Assembly (NCBI GenBank): GCA_035551995.1 | Contig: DASZME010000038.1 | Coordinates: 1-60,622 of the forward strand | Direction: 5' to 3' | DNA: 60,622 nucleotides | From: RYN-428 sp035551995 | GTDB taxonomy: Bacteria > Planctomycetota > Phycisphaerae > Tepidisphaerales > Tepidisphaeraceae | Shown here: positions 17,114 to 25,047 of the stretch, piece by piece | How positions within the stretch are numbered: the first letter of the stretch is position 1 | Layout: every line of letters begins with the position of its first letter | Position numbers and translations under genes: made by a program | Notes under the pieces: model-generated | What the model saw: the letters and a program-made list of their open reading frames with translations, nothing else | Database searches by the model: none | What the model was told of the DNA's origin: nothing

Positions 17114-17827
17114 ATGCTTGTGTTGGCCCGATTGCGTGATGAAACGATCATGATCGGCGACAATGTTCAGGTCACCGTCGTGGATATTCGCGGGGACAAG
17201 GTTCGGCTGGGAATAAACGCTCCACGGAATGTCGCCGTCCACCGCAAGGAAGTTTATGACGAGATCCACCGGGAGAATCGCCACGCTTCGAATCTTCAAC
17301 CGGGAGACGTGCCCAATTTGAACAAAAACCGGCCGAGCGAGGCGCCGATCCACATGAAAATCGTCGAATCAACGACGTCGGAACCAAGCCCGCATGAGCC
17401 CTTTCTTCGCGCGGCGATCGAGGAGGCGCGCAAGGGCCTGAGCGAGGGAGGCCTTCCGATTGGTTCGGTCCTCGTACGCGGCGATACGATCGTCGGCGCG
17501 GGCCACAACCGCCGGGTGCAAAGCGGCAATCCGATGGCCCATGCCGAGATCGACGCGTTGACCAACGCCGGCCGGCAGAAGACGTATCGCGATACCGTTC
17601 TCTATTCCACCCTGATGCCGTGCTATTTGTGCAGCGGAGCGGCGGTGCAGTTTCGCGTTCCCAAGATCGTGGTCGGCGAATCGGTCAACTTCCCCGGCGC
17701 CGCCCATTTCATGCGGACGCGGGGGATCGAAGTGCTTGACATGCACAACGCCGAATGTATCGGGATGATGGCGGATTTTATCCGCGATCATCCCGAACTA
17801 TGGCACGAGGACATCGGCGAAAAATGA
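17114..17827 (+). CDS. CsrA fused to a cytosine deaminase
   Basis: One uninterrupted frame of 237 residues joins two proteins. Residues 1-56 are a complete CsrA RNA-binding regulator: MLVLARLRDETIMIGD, the GINAPRNVAVHR core, and the key residues L4, R6 and R44. Residues 57-80 are a polar linker. Residues 81-237 are a cytosine deaminase of the yeast FCY1 type, with zinc ligands in H143-A-E145 and PC170YLC173, the VGESVNFPG segment and the ending WHEDIGEK. CsrA binds GGA sites in mRNA; the deaminase turns cytosine into uracil. AAGG lies ten bases before the start. An internal ATG at 17354, with a weak GAGG before it, could give a free 157-residue deaminase. A fusion by loss of the csrA stop is the simplest reading. 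Confidence 0.85.
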   Translation: MLVLARLRDETIMIGDNVQVTVVDIRGDKVRLGINAPRNVAVHRKEVYDEIHRENRHASNLQPGDVPNLNKNRPSEAPIHMKIVESTTSEPSPHEPFLRAAIEEARKGLSEGGLPIGSVLVRGDTIVGAGHNRRVQSGNPMAHAEIDALTNAGRQKTYRDTVLYSTLMPCYLCSGAAVQFRVPKIVVGESVNFPGAAHFMRTRGIEVLDMHNAECIGMMADFIRDHPELWHEDIGEK

Positions 17828-17962
17828 TCCGCGGCTAATGGACCTCCGCGACTGCGCGCTTTACTCCCTCGCCCGGTAATCCCGAAGAGGATTTTTGGAA
17901 ACGATGCAAGTCGCATGAAATCCGCGAACTGTCAACGAAACCCTCGCCCTGCCCTCTTCCGG

Positions 17963-18067
17963 AGTAGGGCTTGTCGATTTAATACGATTTCCGTCTTACA
18001 AACTTCGTTTTCTCGCGGAAAATGAGGGTGAAAACGCGAAAAACCGATTATATCGACAAGCCCAGTA
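17963..18067. mobile_element. MITE-like element with 4-bp target duplication
   Basis: GGGCTTGTCGAT (17967) and its inverse ATCGACAAGCCC (ends 18063) bound a 97-base element with no coding capacity. AGTA stands directly outside both ends (17963-17966 and 18064-18067), as a target duplication would. This fits a miniature inverted-repeat transposable element. The parent transposase is not in the window. The rest of the 285-base gap shows nothing else. Confidence 0.5.
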
Positions 18068-18112
18068 CCGCGCGAGGGTATCAAAAAAAGCGAGTGGGAT
18101 CGCGCAAGGTTA

Positions 18113-18928
18113 TTAGTGTAGACTCACCGGCGCCGCGCTGACAGTCACGTTATTTGCCAGGTTTGTATCATTAAATACATCAGATGGATCGACCGTCGCG
18201 ACAATGTACTGGTTACCGGAAAGTGTTCCCAGCGGCACGGTCACTTTCAGATGAAGGGTTTTCGAAGAGTTGGCCTTGAGGTTGATGTGGGTTGAAACAG
18301 TGCCGAGCGCGGCCGGCGAGGCGCCGGTGGGGAGCGGAGAATCGGCGAACGCGACGTCCAGGACATTTTTCGCCGGCGCGTTGCCGTTGTTGGTCAGGAC
18401 GAGCGTCACGGGAATTTTCTTCCCGAGTCGGGCGGTCGTGGGAACCTTCGTAATGGCGTCGCTCAAATCGACATGCGCCGGGGTAATGGCGATCTGGCTG
18501 GTGGAAGAACCGATGGCCGACGCCTGCGTACCCGTGACTTGAGCGAGGATGAAATACGAGCCGTCAAGGTTCACCGGCAGGCTTGGCACGCGAAGGACGG
18601 TGTTTTTATTCCTTTGCGCGGCGACGTTTAGGCCGCGGGTCACCTGGTAAATCTGCGAATCGCCGGAATCAAGCGTCATGTCGGCCGAGGCCAGGAGCGT
18701 GAAGGTGTAACGCCCGGTCGTTTTGCCCGTTCCGCCGTTGGCGACGTTTACGGCAATACGATCGTTGAACTTTTGGCCTGAAATGGCCGTCGGCGCAATC
18801 GGACCGGGAACGGTTACGGTGAGCACCGGCACGCCGGCGCTGAAGTACGCTCGCGATTCCAACGACTCGATGGCCGCAATGGCGGCTTTTCCACTGACTT
18901 TACGTGATCGACCGAAACGTAGCGACAT
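18113..18928 (-). CDS. Secreted CARDB-domain protein with LESR surface motif
   Basis: A 271-residue exported protein. The start at 18928 has GGAG seven bases upstream. The N-terminus is basic, then reads AAIAAIESLESRAYFSAG, the short sorting motif found on many secreted proteins of Phycisphaerae-type planctomycetes. The mature part is beta-rich. The C-terminal half (about 150-268) resembles a CARDB adhesion domain, with LTNNGNAPAKNV, LPLGTLSGNQYIVATV-like strands and NDTNLANN. No catalytic residues are seen. It probably acts at the cell surface or in the matrix. It is transcribed away from sthA. Confidence 0.75.
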   Translation of the reverse strand: MSLRFGRSRKVSGKAAIAAIESLESRAYFSAGVPVLTVTVPGPIAPTAISGQKFNDRIAVNVANGGTGKTTGRYTFTLLASADMTLDSGDSQIYQVTRGLNVAAQRNKNTVLRVPSLPVNLDGSYFILAQVTGTQASAIGSSTSQIAITPAHVDLSDAITKVPTTARLGKKIPVTLVLTNNGNAPAKNVLDVAFADSPLPTGASPAALGTVSTHINLKANSSKTLHLKVTVPLGTLSGNQYIVATVDPSDVFNDTNLANNVTVSAAPVSLH

Positions 18929-19105
18929 GATGCTCTCCATGAATTTGTAGTCCAGCCCGTTGATTAACATGAGCGAAGTGTATCGCGGCTTCGCCGGATG
19001 CGGAACGTACGATTTCTGATGGGTGCTTCATCGAAAACGCACGAAACATCCGCTACACTCGGCGGGTCTTGAACCAGCGCGCGTCCAGCAGTAAGAAGAT
19101 AATTC

Positions 19106-20668
19106 ATGCGATACTTTGACTGTGCGGTGATCGGAACAGGGCCTGCCGGACAAAAAGCGGCCATTCAAGCGGCCAAACTCGGCAAAAAAGTCTGCATTAT
19201 CGAAAAGGAAAATGTCCTTGGCGGCGCCGCCATCAATACCGGCACCATCCCCTCCAAGGCCTTGCGCGAAGCGGTGCTGCACCTGACCGGTCTGGGGAAA
19301 AGCGGATTGTTCGGCGAGCTTTCCCGCGTGAAACGCGCCATCACCATCGCGGATTTGATCTATGTCTCCCAGCAGGTCATTCACCACGAGCTGAGCCTCA
19401 TCCGCAACCAGCTGGATCGCAACGGCATCGAACTGATTTGGGGCGCGGCCAAATTTCACGAAGAAAATGTTCTTTATGTCGACCACGGCGAGACGTTTGA
19501 GCTGATCTCCGCGGAGGTCATCATCATCGCCACCGGCACGCGACCGGCCCGGCCGGCGTCGGTGCCGTTTGACGACAAGACGATTTTCACCTCCGACGGG
19601 TTGCTGAAGCTCGATCATCTTCCCAAAACCATGATCGTGGTCGGCGGCGGCGTGGTCGGCGCGGAATACGCCTGCATGCTGGCGGCGCTGGGCGTGAAAA
19701 TAACGCTCGTCGAAGGACGCCGCGAGGTGCTCGGTTTTCTGGACAGTGAAATCGCCGAGGCGTTTCAGTATCACATGCGGCGGATGGGCATGACGCTGCG
19801 GCTGGGCGAGAAGGTGGCGAAGATCGAAAAACTCTCCCCGGTCCACCGCGAGCCTGCGCCCGCCGCCACGACGGCTGTCGCAAAAATCGCGTCGGAAGAC
19901 ATGAGCGCGCCGGCCGCGGGTCCGATGGTCGCCAATCTCACCGAACCGGCCAAGCCGCCGGCCAACGGGAATAGTATCCACGCCAACGACGGCTTAAATG
20001 ACGGGCCAAACGCGCCCCTTGTGCAGGCGACGCTCGAATCCGGCAAGCTTCTGCGGGCCCAGACGCTGCTCTATGCCGTCGGACGACAGGGAACCACGCA
20101 GGCGCTCGATCTCGAAAAAGCCGGCCTCAAATCCGATGATCGCGAGCGGCTGCAAGTCAACGGTGACTATCAGACGGAACAGGAACACATCTACGCGGTC
20201 GGCGACGTCATCGGATTCCCCGCCCTGGCGTCAACGGCGATGGAGCAGGGCCGGCTTGCGGTATGTCACGCATTTGGCGTCTCCACCCATTCGATCCCCG
20301 AGCTGTTTCCGTACGGCATATACGCCATCCCCGAAATTTCGATGGTCGGCCGCACCGAAGCCCAGTTGACCGACGCCGGCATTCCCTACGAGGCCGGCGT
20401 CGCTCAATATTCGGAACTGGCGCGCGGCCAGTTGCTCGGCGACGAAACCGGCATGCTCAAACTTCTGATCCATCAGAACACCGGTCAAATCCTCGGCGTT
20501 CACGCCATCGGAACCGGCGCGACGGAACTGATCCACATCGGCCAGGCCGTCATGGCCTTTAACGGCACCGTCGATTTCTTCATCAACAACGTCTTCAACT
20601 TCCCCACGCTGGCCGAGGCGTACAAAGTGGCCGCGTTAAACGGGCTCAATAAGCTACGCCACATTTAG
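19106..20668 (+). CDS. sthA: Soluble NAD(P)+ transhydrogenase SthA-like
   Basis: A 520-residue FAD flavoprotein of the dihydrolipoamide dehydrogenase superfamily. The FAD site is VIGTGPAGQKAAIQAAKLGKK. The active-site region reads GGAAINTGTIPSKALRE, without the redox cysteine pair, which points to SthA (compare THWGTIPSKAL). The NAD(P) site is VVGGGVVGAEYACML and the dimer domain ends in HAIGTGATELIHIGQAVM. SthA balances NADPH and NADH. It is longer than the usual 465 residues because about 55 Ala/Pro-rich residues (about 244-302) are inserted in the NAD domain. A mercuric-reductase-like enzyme is excluded by the missing cysteines. Confidence 0.88.
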   Translation: MRYFDCAVIGTGPAGQKAAIQAAKLGKKVCIIEKENVLGGAAINTGTIPSKALREAVLHLTGLGKSGLFGELSRVKRAITIADLIYVSQQVIHHELSLIRNQLDRNGIELIWGAAKFHEENVLYVDHGETFELISAEVIIIATGTRPARPASVPFDDKTIFTSDGLLKLDHLPKTMIVVGGGVVGAEYACMLAALGVKITLVEGRREVLGFLDSEIAEAFQYHMRRMGMTLRLGEKVAKIEKLSPVHREPAPAATTAVAKIASEDMSAPAAGPMVANLTEPAKPPANGNSIHANDGLNDGPNAPLVQATLESGKLLRAQTLLYAVGRQGTTQALDLEKAGLKSDDRERLQVNGDYQTEQEHIYAVGDVIGFPALASTAMEQGRLAVCHAFGVSTHSIPELFPYGIYAIPEISMVGRTEAQLTDAGIPYEAGVAQYSELARGQLLGDETGMLKLLIHQNTGQILGVHAIGTGATELIHIGQAVMAFNGTVDFFINNVFNFPTLAEAYKVAALNGLNKLRHI

Positions 20669-20770
20669 AACGATTCTAACGCTGGCGCAGCGATCGCCCG
20701 TCGGGGAAATCGCCCGCGGTCGCTCCACGGACGCGCGGGTCGGAATGACGATTGCATTCGGAATAAACGA

Positions 20771-20802
20771 CAACGCCGCCGGGATTTCTCGCGACGGCGT
20801 TG
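20771..20802. terminator. Bidirectional terminator candidate between sthA and the porin gene
   Basis: CAACGCCG and CGGCGTTG form an 8-bp perfect stem between two convergent genes. No strong T-run follows on either side. Confidence 0.4.
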
Positions 20803-20850
20803 CGTGTTGTTGCGGAAAACCGAAAAAGCCAATGCGAATCATCGCGTCAA

Positions 20851-22302
20851 TTACAACGCCAATTGGAATTGCACGCGGAAGATAAATTCGTTTCCGCCGC
20901 CCTGCGTGAACCCGGAGGTTTTGGTGGGCGCCCCGGTGGCGAGAATGCCGTTGCCGGTATCATTGATGGGTGATCCGCCGGGCAGATAGTCGGCCTCGGC
21001 GCTGATGCGCGCGACGGGGCCGTACAGATAATAGTTGATTCCCGCGCGGAGAACCTGAATCTCATTCTTCGCCAGGGCGGGCAGGTTGGTCTTATCCAGG
21101 TAGATGAATTCATACTGGCCGAATGGCTCCCACCTGGAATTGATCGCATAGCTGACCTGCGCGCGGGCGGACCAGTCGTAGCCGTTGGTTCCGATGGTTT
21201 TGCCCGTTGTGCCGCCGATGGCGCCGATCGATCCGATGGCGGCATGGCTGTACGCTCGGCCGGTGTAGGCGCCATAGAAGGCAAAGCCGGCTTTCGTGCC
21301 GTAATCGACGTCGATGACGTGGGTGAGGACATGGGTGTCGCCCGCTTCGGAGTAGTCGGCCCCGACGCCTCCGACAAGAAAATCGGCCGTCGCGCCATAG
21401 GCGCCGGTGGAAAAATCATAGTCCTTCCAGTTTCCAAAGGCCTTGGCTTCGACGCGGCCGGCGACGCCGTAGTTGGCGGTGTTGGCGCCAGTGGGGAAGT
21501 TTTCGTAGTTGGTATTGATGCTCAGGCGTCCGTCGGTGTAGACAAGTTGGCCGCGGACCGGGCCGCCGTTGTCAAACCCGCCGCCCGCACCCTGCACGAA
21601 GCCTTCTGCTCCGGTGAATTCATCGTTGGTGAGCGTGCGATCGGTCGCCGTTAAATAGCGACTTGCCAGAAGCTGTTCGTGATCGATGGGACCCTTAAAC
21701 TGACCGGCGATCACATAAAACGGCGTGTTGGGCAGGCGATATTGCCCCGACGCCCCTTCGAGCGAGAACTGGCCGGTCGTCCGATCGACCTGCCACTGAA
21801 ACTTGTATGTCAGGTCGGGCGTGAGAATGAACCCGTCGAAACCGAACTTCACGCGGCGCAGCTCGAATCCGCTTTGGGTGTCCGCGTGTACGCCGGCCTT
21901 GGCGTTGTCGCGGTAGGTGGATTCATAGCGGAACTGCGATTGGACCCAGGGGTGAAGCGAGAATTGGCCGGCGTCATCTTGAATGACAAATCGTCCGCCG
22001 CGATAGGCCGCATGAAATCCGTGGATCGGCTCCAGGCCGAATCGGTCGTACTGCGTCGCATCGCGAGACAAGGCGGCGGCGGTGGGACCTTGTTCGGCCG
22101 CCGCGGCGCCTTGTTGTTGCTTTTCAACAGCCTGCTTCAGTTGCTTGACCTCCGCTTGCAGCGCATTGACTTTCTCCAGCAACTCCTGCTGGCTGGTTTG
22201 CGCGGGTTGCGAATCGGCCGCTTGGGCGGGGATCGCCGCGACCAACGAGACGGCGGCGGCTAGCGCTAGCCCCGACCATTGCGAGTGACGTTCAGTGAAC
22301 AC
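20851..22302 (-). CDS. Phosphate-selective porin (OprO/OprP family)
   Basis: A 483-residue outer-membrane porin. It starts at a GTG (22302) with AGGAG seven bases upstream. A signal peptide (LALAAAVSLVAAIPAQAA) is followed by a coiled coil (about 40-70, EKVNALQAEVKQLKQAVEKQ) and a beta-barrel domain. The barrel carries GFHAAYRGGRFVIQDD, the FQWQVDR strand region and GQFKGPIDHEQLLASRYLT, typical of the OprO/OprP family. It ends in FRVQFQLAL, with an aromatic/hydrophobic barrel-closing strand. The N-terminal coiled coil is common in planctomycete porins and may tie to the envelope. Anion or phosphate uptake is the family role; the substrate is not certain here. Confidence 0.85.
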   Translation of the reverse strand: MFTERHSQWSGLALAAAVSLVAAIPAQAADSQPAQTSQQELLEKVNALQAEVKQLKQAVEKQQQGAAAAEQGPTAAALSRDATQYDRFGLEPIHGFHAAYRGGRFVIQDDAGQFSLHPWVQSQFRYESTYRDNAKAGVHADTQSGFELRRVKFGFDGFILTPDLTYKFQWQVDRTTGQFSLEGASGQYRLPNTPFYVIAGQFKGPIDHEQLLASRYLTATDRTLTNDEFTGAEGFVQGAGGGFDNGGPVRGQLVYTDGRLSINTNYENFPTGANTANYGVAGRVEAKAFGNWKDYDFSTGAYGATADFLVGGVGADYSEAGDTHVLTHVIDVDYGTKAGFAFYGAYTGRAYSHAAIGSIGAIGGTTGKTIGTNGYDWSARAQVSYAINSRWEPFGQYEFIYLDKTNLPALAKNEIQVLRAGINYYLYGPVARISAEADYLPGGSPINDTGNGILATGAPTKTSGFTQGGGNEFIFRVQFQLAL

Positions 22303-22735
22303 GAGAAAACTCCTTTCGCACCGGCATGAAGCCGCGTGCTAACAGATAAATGGATGCTCGATGCCTATCGAATAAGTATGGGAAGAACCGACCAATGTGC
22401 CGGTTCGCAGAAACTCCCCCAGGCGCTTCCGACTGCTAAAAGTTTGCCGATTCAACAACAGCGGCAGCGATCTGGCAGTCCCGATGTGGAACCGCTTAGC
22501 GACGGAGAAAGGGAACATGAGTCAGCTGGCATGGGGGAAATATAGCAGGCTGGATTTTGAGGTCAAGAGAAATCCATATATTTACGATAGAATTCGTATG
22601 TATATTAGAGATTCATGAGACAGTGAGCTCATAAAGTAATTTCATACATGGATTTATGTTATATAAATAAAAATACTATTTTTATAGGAATATTCGCATA
22701 GCGCGAGCATTGCTCAGGGATCGTGTTTGGCTTGT
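22303..22735. other. AT-rich gap upstream of the porin gene
   Basis: 433 bases without a convincing gene. From about 22560 to 22700 the sequence is strikingly AT-rich against GC-rich surroundings, with runs such as TTATATAAATAAAAATAC. It may be the porin control region, a nucleoid-protein binding site or foreign DNA. No phosphate-regulon box was recognised. Confidence 0.4.
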
Positions 22736-23032
22736 CTAAGAGCGCGACTTCCAAACAGCGGGGTCACGCGAGGTGTGGAATATGGCAAGCACGACGATTG
22801 CGGACGGACGCTGGCGATAGTAGACGCAGTAGGGAAACCCCGGCGCCGGAACGCTGCGGATACCCAGCAAAATCGCTCGGTAGAGTCGTGATTGTCCCGC
22901 GATGCGATCGAAGATTTTCTGGACCGCCGCGGTGAAAATCAGCCCCAACCCGGGCCGTTGCCGCTCATACCAATCGCCGGCCGCGTCAAATTCAGTCCGA
23001 GCCGCACGACGCAGGACAATCGGCAGCGTCAT
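22736..23032 (-). CDS. RelE/ParE-family toxin
   Basis: A 98-residue toxin of the ParE/RelE superfamily, starting at MTLPIVLRRAARTEFD (23032). The order is typical of plasmid-stabilisation ParE-like proteins: AARTEFDAAGDWYERQRPGL, then FDRIAGQSRLYRAILLGIR and FPYCVYYRQR, with the end VVLAIFHTSRDPAVWKSR. It would inhibit gyrase or cleave mRNA when free. An ATG at 23074 would overlap the antitoxin and add 14 unlike residues. It lies 28 bases after the antitoxin gene on the same strand, so the pair is an operon. Confidence 0.85.
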   Translation of the reverse strand: MTLPIVLRRAARTEFDAAGDWYERQRPGLGLIFTAAVQKIFDRIAGQSRLYRAILLGIRSVPAPGFPYCVYYRQRPSAIVVLAIFHTSRDPAVWKSRS

Positions 23033-23060
23033 CGGGCCCACCGGCGAAACGCCTCGTCCT

Positions 23061-23258
23061 TTACCTGCTCCCAAGCAGCCGTCTCTGCAGATTGGCGTCG
23101 TCTTCGTCGGCGCGCCGCTCTAATTCTTGACGCTGAGCGTCCGGCAACGATGCATGATCCGCCTCCTCGGCGATGCTATCCCAAATTTGCTGTACGAGCG
23201 CGATCCGCTCGTCGACCGACAGACGGTCAATTCCCAACGATTGGATAGATGCTGTCAT
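23061..23258 (-). CDS. Addiction-module antitoxin (PF09720-like)
   Basis: A 65-residue antitoxin of the 'putative addiction module component' family, beginning MTASIQSLGIDRLSVDERIA and continuing LVQQIWDSIAEEAD, the family core. The tail (DAQRQELERRADEDDANLQR) is the helical toxin-binding part. The start at 23258 has GGAG eight bases upstream; ATGs at 23264 and 23276 fit less well. It neutralises the ParE-type toxin encoded just downstream. Both genes appear intact, unlike the vapBC pair near 1 kb. Confidence 0.85.
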   Translation of the reverse strand: MTASIQSLGIDRLSVDERIALVQQIWDSIAEEADHASLPDAQRQELERRADEDDANLQRRLLGSR

Positions 23259-23519
23259 AGCCATACTCCGACTCAATTCGAAATCGTTCCCTGCGGCGTA
23301 TTCTCCATTTTAGCTCGGCTAATGAGTAAATATAGGAACTGCTCGCCGATATTCTGGACCGCCAAGACCGACAGGGGATCGAGGCCAGAGCGTCGGCGAC
23401 ACAGTGAGGGCGGGAGCGGGCGGAGCGATGGAGTAAGGCGCGCGCCATTTTCCGAAATATGCTGCGCAATGGTCCACGGCCGACTGCTGGCGATGCCGGG
23501 CGGCTGGTGGGTCGTGCGG

Positions 23520-24941
23520 TTACGCCAGAATCGCTTTCACCACGCGCCCGCTTACATCCGTCAGCCGATAATCCCGCCCGCTATATCGATAGGTGAGTTT
23601 CTCGTGGTTGATCCCCATGAGATGGAGAATGGTGGCGTGAAGATCGTGGACGTGGACTTTGTTTTCGGTGGCGTACCATCCGTAATCGTCGGTGGCGCCG
23701 TGGGTGATGCCGCCCTTGATGCCGCCTCCCGCGAGCCACATCGTGAAGCCGAACGGATGATGCTCGCGGCCGTTGTTTCCCTCGGCGGTGGGTGTGCGGC
23801 CGAATTCGCCGCCCCAGATCACGAGCGTTTCGTCCAGAAGCCCCCGCGACTTCAGATCCTTGAGCAATCCCGCGATCGGCTTGTCGGTGGCCATGCAGTT
23901 GTTGGGCAGTTCCTGGCGAAGGCCGCCGTGCTGGTCCCACAGTTGGCAGCTCTTGCGCTTTGAAGTTTCCGTGTGATACACCTGCACCATCCGCACCCCC
24001 CGTTCGACGAGGCGGCGGGCCATCAGGCACTGCTTGCCGAAATGATCGGTCACCGGTTCTCCAACGCCATAGAGCTTCTTGGTCGTATCGGATTCGCCGT
24101 TGACGTCAAAAGCTTCGGGCGCCTCGGCTTGCATGCGGAACGCAAGCTCGAAGCTCTCGATTCGGGCGCTGAGTCGGCTGTCTTCCTCGCGCGCGTCTTC
24201 GTGGAGAAGATTGAGCCGCTTTAGCGCGTCCAGCTGTTCGCGCTGGCGCGACTTGCTGAATTGGCCATTGGACAAATTGGCGATCGGATTTTTCAAATCG
24301 GAAACCAGCGTCCCCTGATACGCCGCCGGCAAAAAACTGCTGCTCCAGAGCGGCGCCCCCTGAGCCGGCTGGCTGGGGCTGATCACGACGAAGCCCGGCA
24401 GATTCTGGTTCTCCGTCCCCAGTCCATACGTAAGCCATGACCCCATGCACGGCCGGCTGAACGCCTGCTCGCCGGTGTTCATCTGGAGGCAGGCGCCGTT
24501 GTGATTGATATTGTCGGCATACATGCCGCGGAGGATGCACATGTCATCGACGCAGGAAGCCACATGCGGAAACAATTCGCTGACGGGCGCGCCGCATTGG
24601 CCATGCTGTTGGAACTTCCAGGGCGAGCCGAGCATGCTGCCGGTTTTGGTGCGCATGAGCGCGGGCATGGGGAACGGGAGCGGCTTGCCGGTGTCGCGGA
24701 CAAGCAGGGGCTTGGGGTCGAACAGATCGACGTGCGACGGTCCGCCGCTCATAAAAAGAAAGATGACGCGCTTGGCGCGCGGCGCATACATCGGCGGTTT
24801 CAGCGCCAACGGATGCGGGGCGATGGAAGCTTGGGCGGCGGTTGCCTGAGCCAGGAGCGAAGCCACGCCGAGCATGCCGAAACCATTGGCGAACTGCCCA
24901 AGCATCTGCCGGCGGGAGGGGGGAAAATGGATGTTGTTCAT
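23520..24941 (-). CDS. DUF1501 (sulfatase-like) exported protein
   Basis: A 473-residue DUF1501 protein, a planctomycete-expanded family related to alkaline phosphatase and sulfatase folds. The ATG at 24941 has GAGG seven bases upstream. The N-terminus (SRRQMLGQFANGFGMLGVASLL) looks like a twin-arginine export signal. Family segments include AKRVIFLFMSGGPSHVDLFDPKP, ILRGMYADNINHNGACLQMNTG, GVRMVQVYH and LVIWGGEFGRTP, ending with INHEKLTYRYSGRDYRLTDV. It follows the DUF1549/DUF1553 gene by 106 bases. These two families are commonly paired and are thought to act together in the periplasm on unknown substrates. Confidence 0.92.
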   Translation of the reverse strand: MNNIHFPPSRRQMLGQFANGFGMLGVASLLAQATAAQASIAPHPLALKPPMYAPRAKRVIFLFMSGGPSHVDLFDPKPLLVRDTGKPLPFPMPALMRTKTGSMLGSPWKFQQHGQCGAPVSELFPHVASCVDDMCILRGMYADNINHNGACLQMNTGEQAFSRPCMGSWLTYGLGTENQNLPGFVVISPSQPAQGAPLWSSSFLPAAYQGTLVSDLKNPIANLSNGQFSKSRQREQLDALKRLNLLHEDAREEDSRLSARIESFELAFRMQAEAPEAFDVNGESDTTKKLYGVGEPVTDHFGKQCLMARRLVERGVRMVQVYHTETSKRKSCQLWDQHGGLRQELPNNCMATDKPIAGLLKDLKSRGLLDETLVIWGGEFGRTPTAEGNNGREHHPFGFTMWLAGGGIKGGITHGATDDYGWYATENKVHVHDLHATILHLMGINHEKLTYRYSGRDYRLTDVSGRVVKAILA

Positions 24942-25004
24942 TTGCAGCCTCAAATTGGTCGTTCAGCTTTCGCCTTGCGCGAACCGAAAGGAACGCTCCC
25001 TCCT

Positions 25005-25032
25005 GTTCCCTCTCCCTTCCAGGAAGAGGAAC
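25005..25032. repeat. Intergenic hairpin within the PSD1-DUF1501 pair
   Basis: GTTCC...CCCTTCC and GGAAGAGGAAC pair into a short stem between the two genes. The CCCTCTCCC-type sequence resembles the dispersed motif at 48222-48395. Confidence 0.35.
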
Positions 25033-25047
25033 CGGGAAAAAAGTCGT

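Noticed and set aside
22336..22545. Small plus-strand ORF upstream of the porin
   Set aside because: No ribosome site, no family pattern, and it lies in the likely porin control region.
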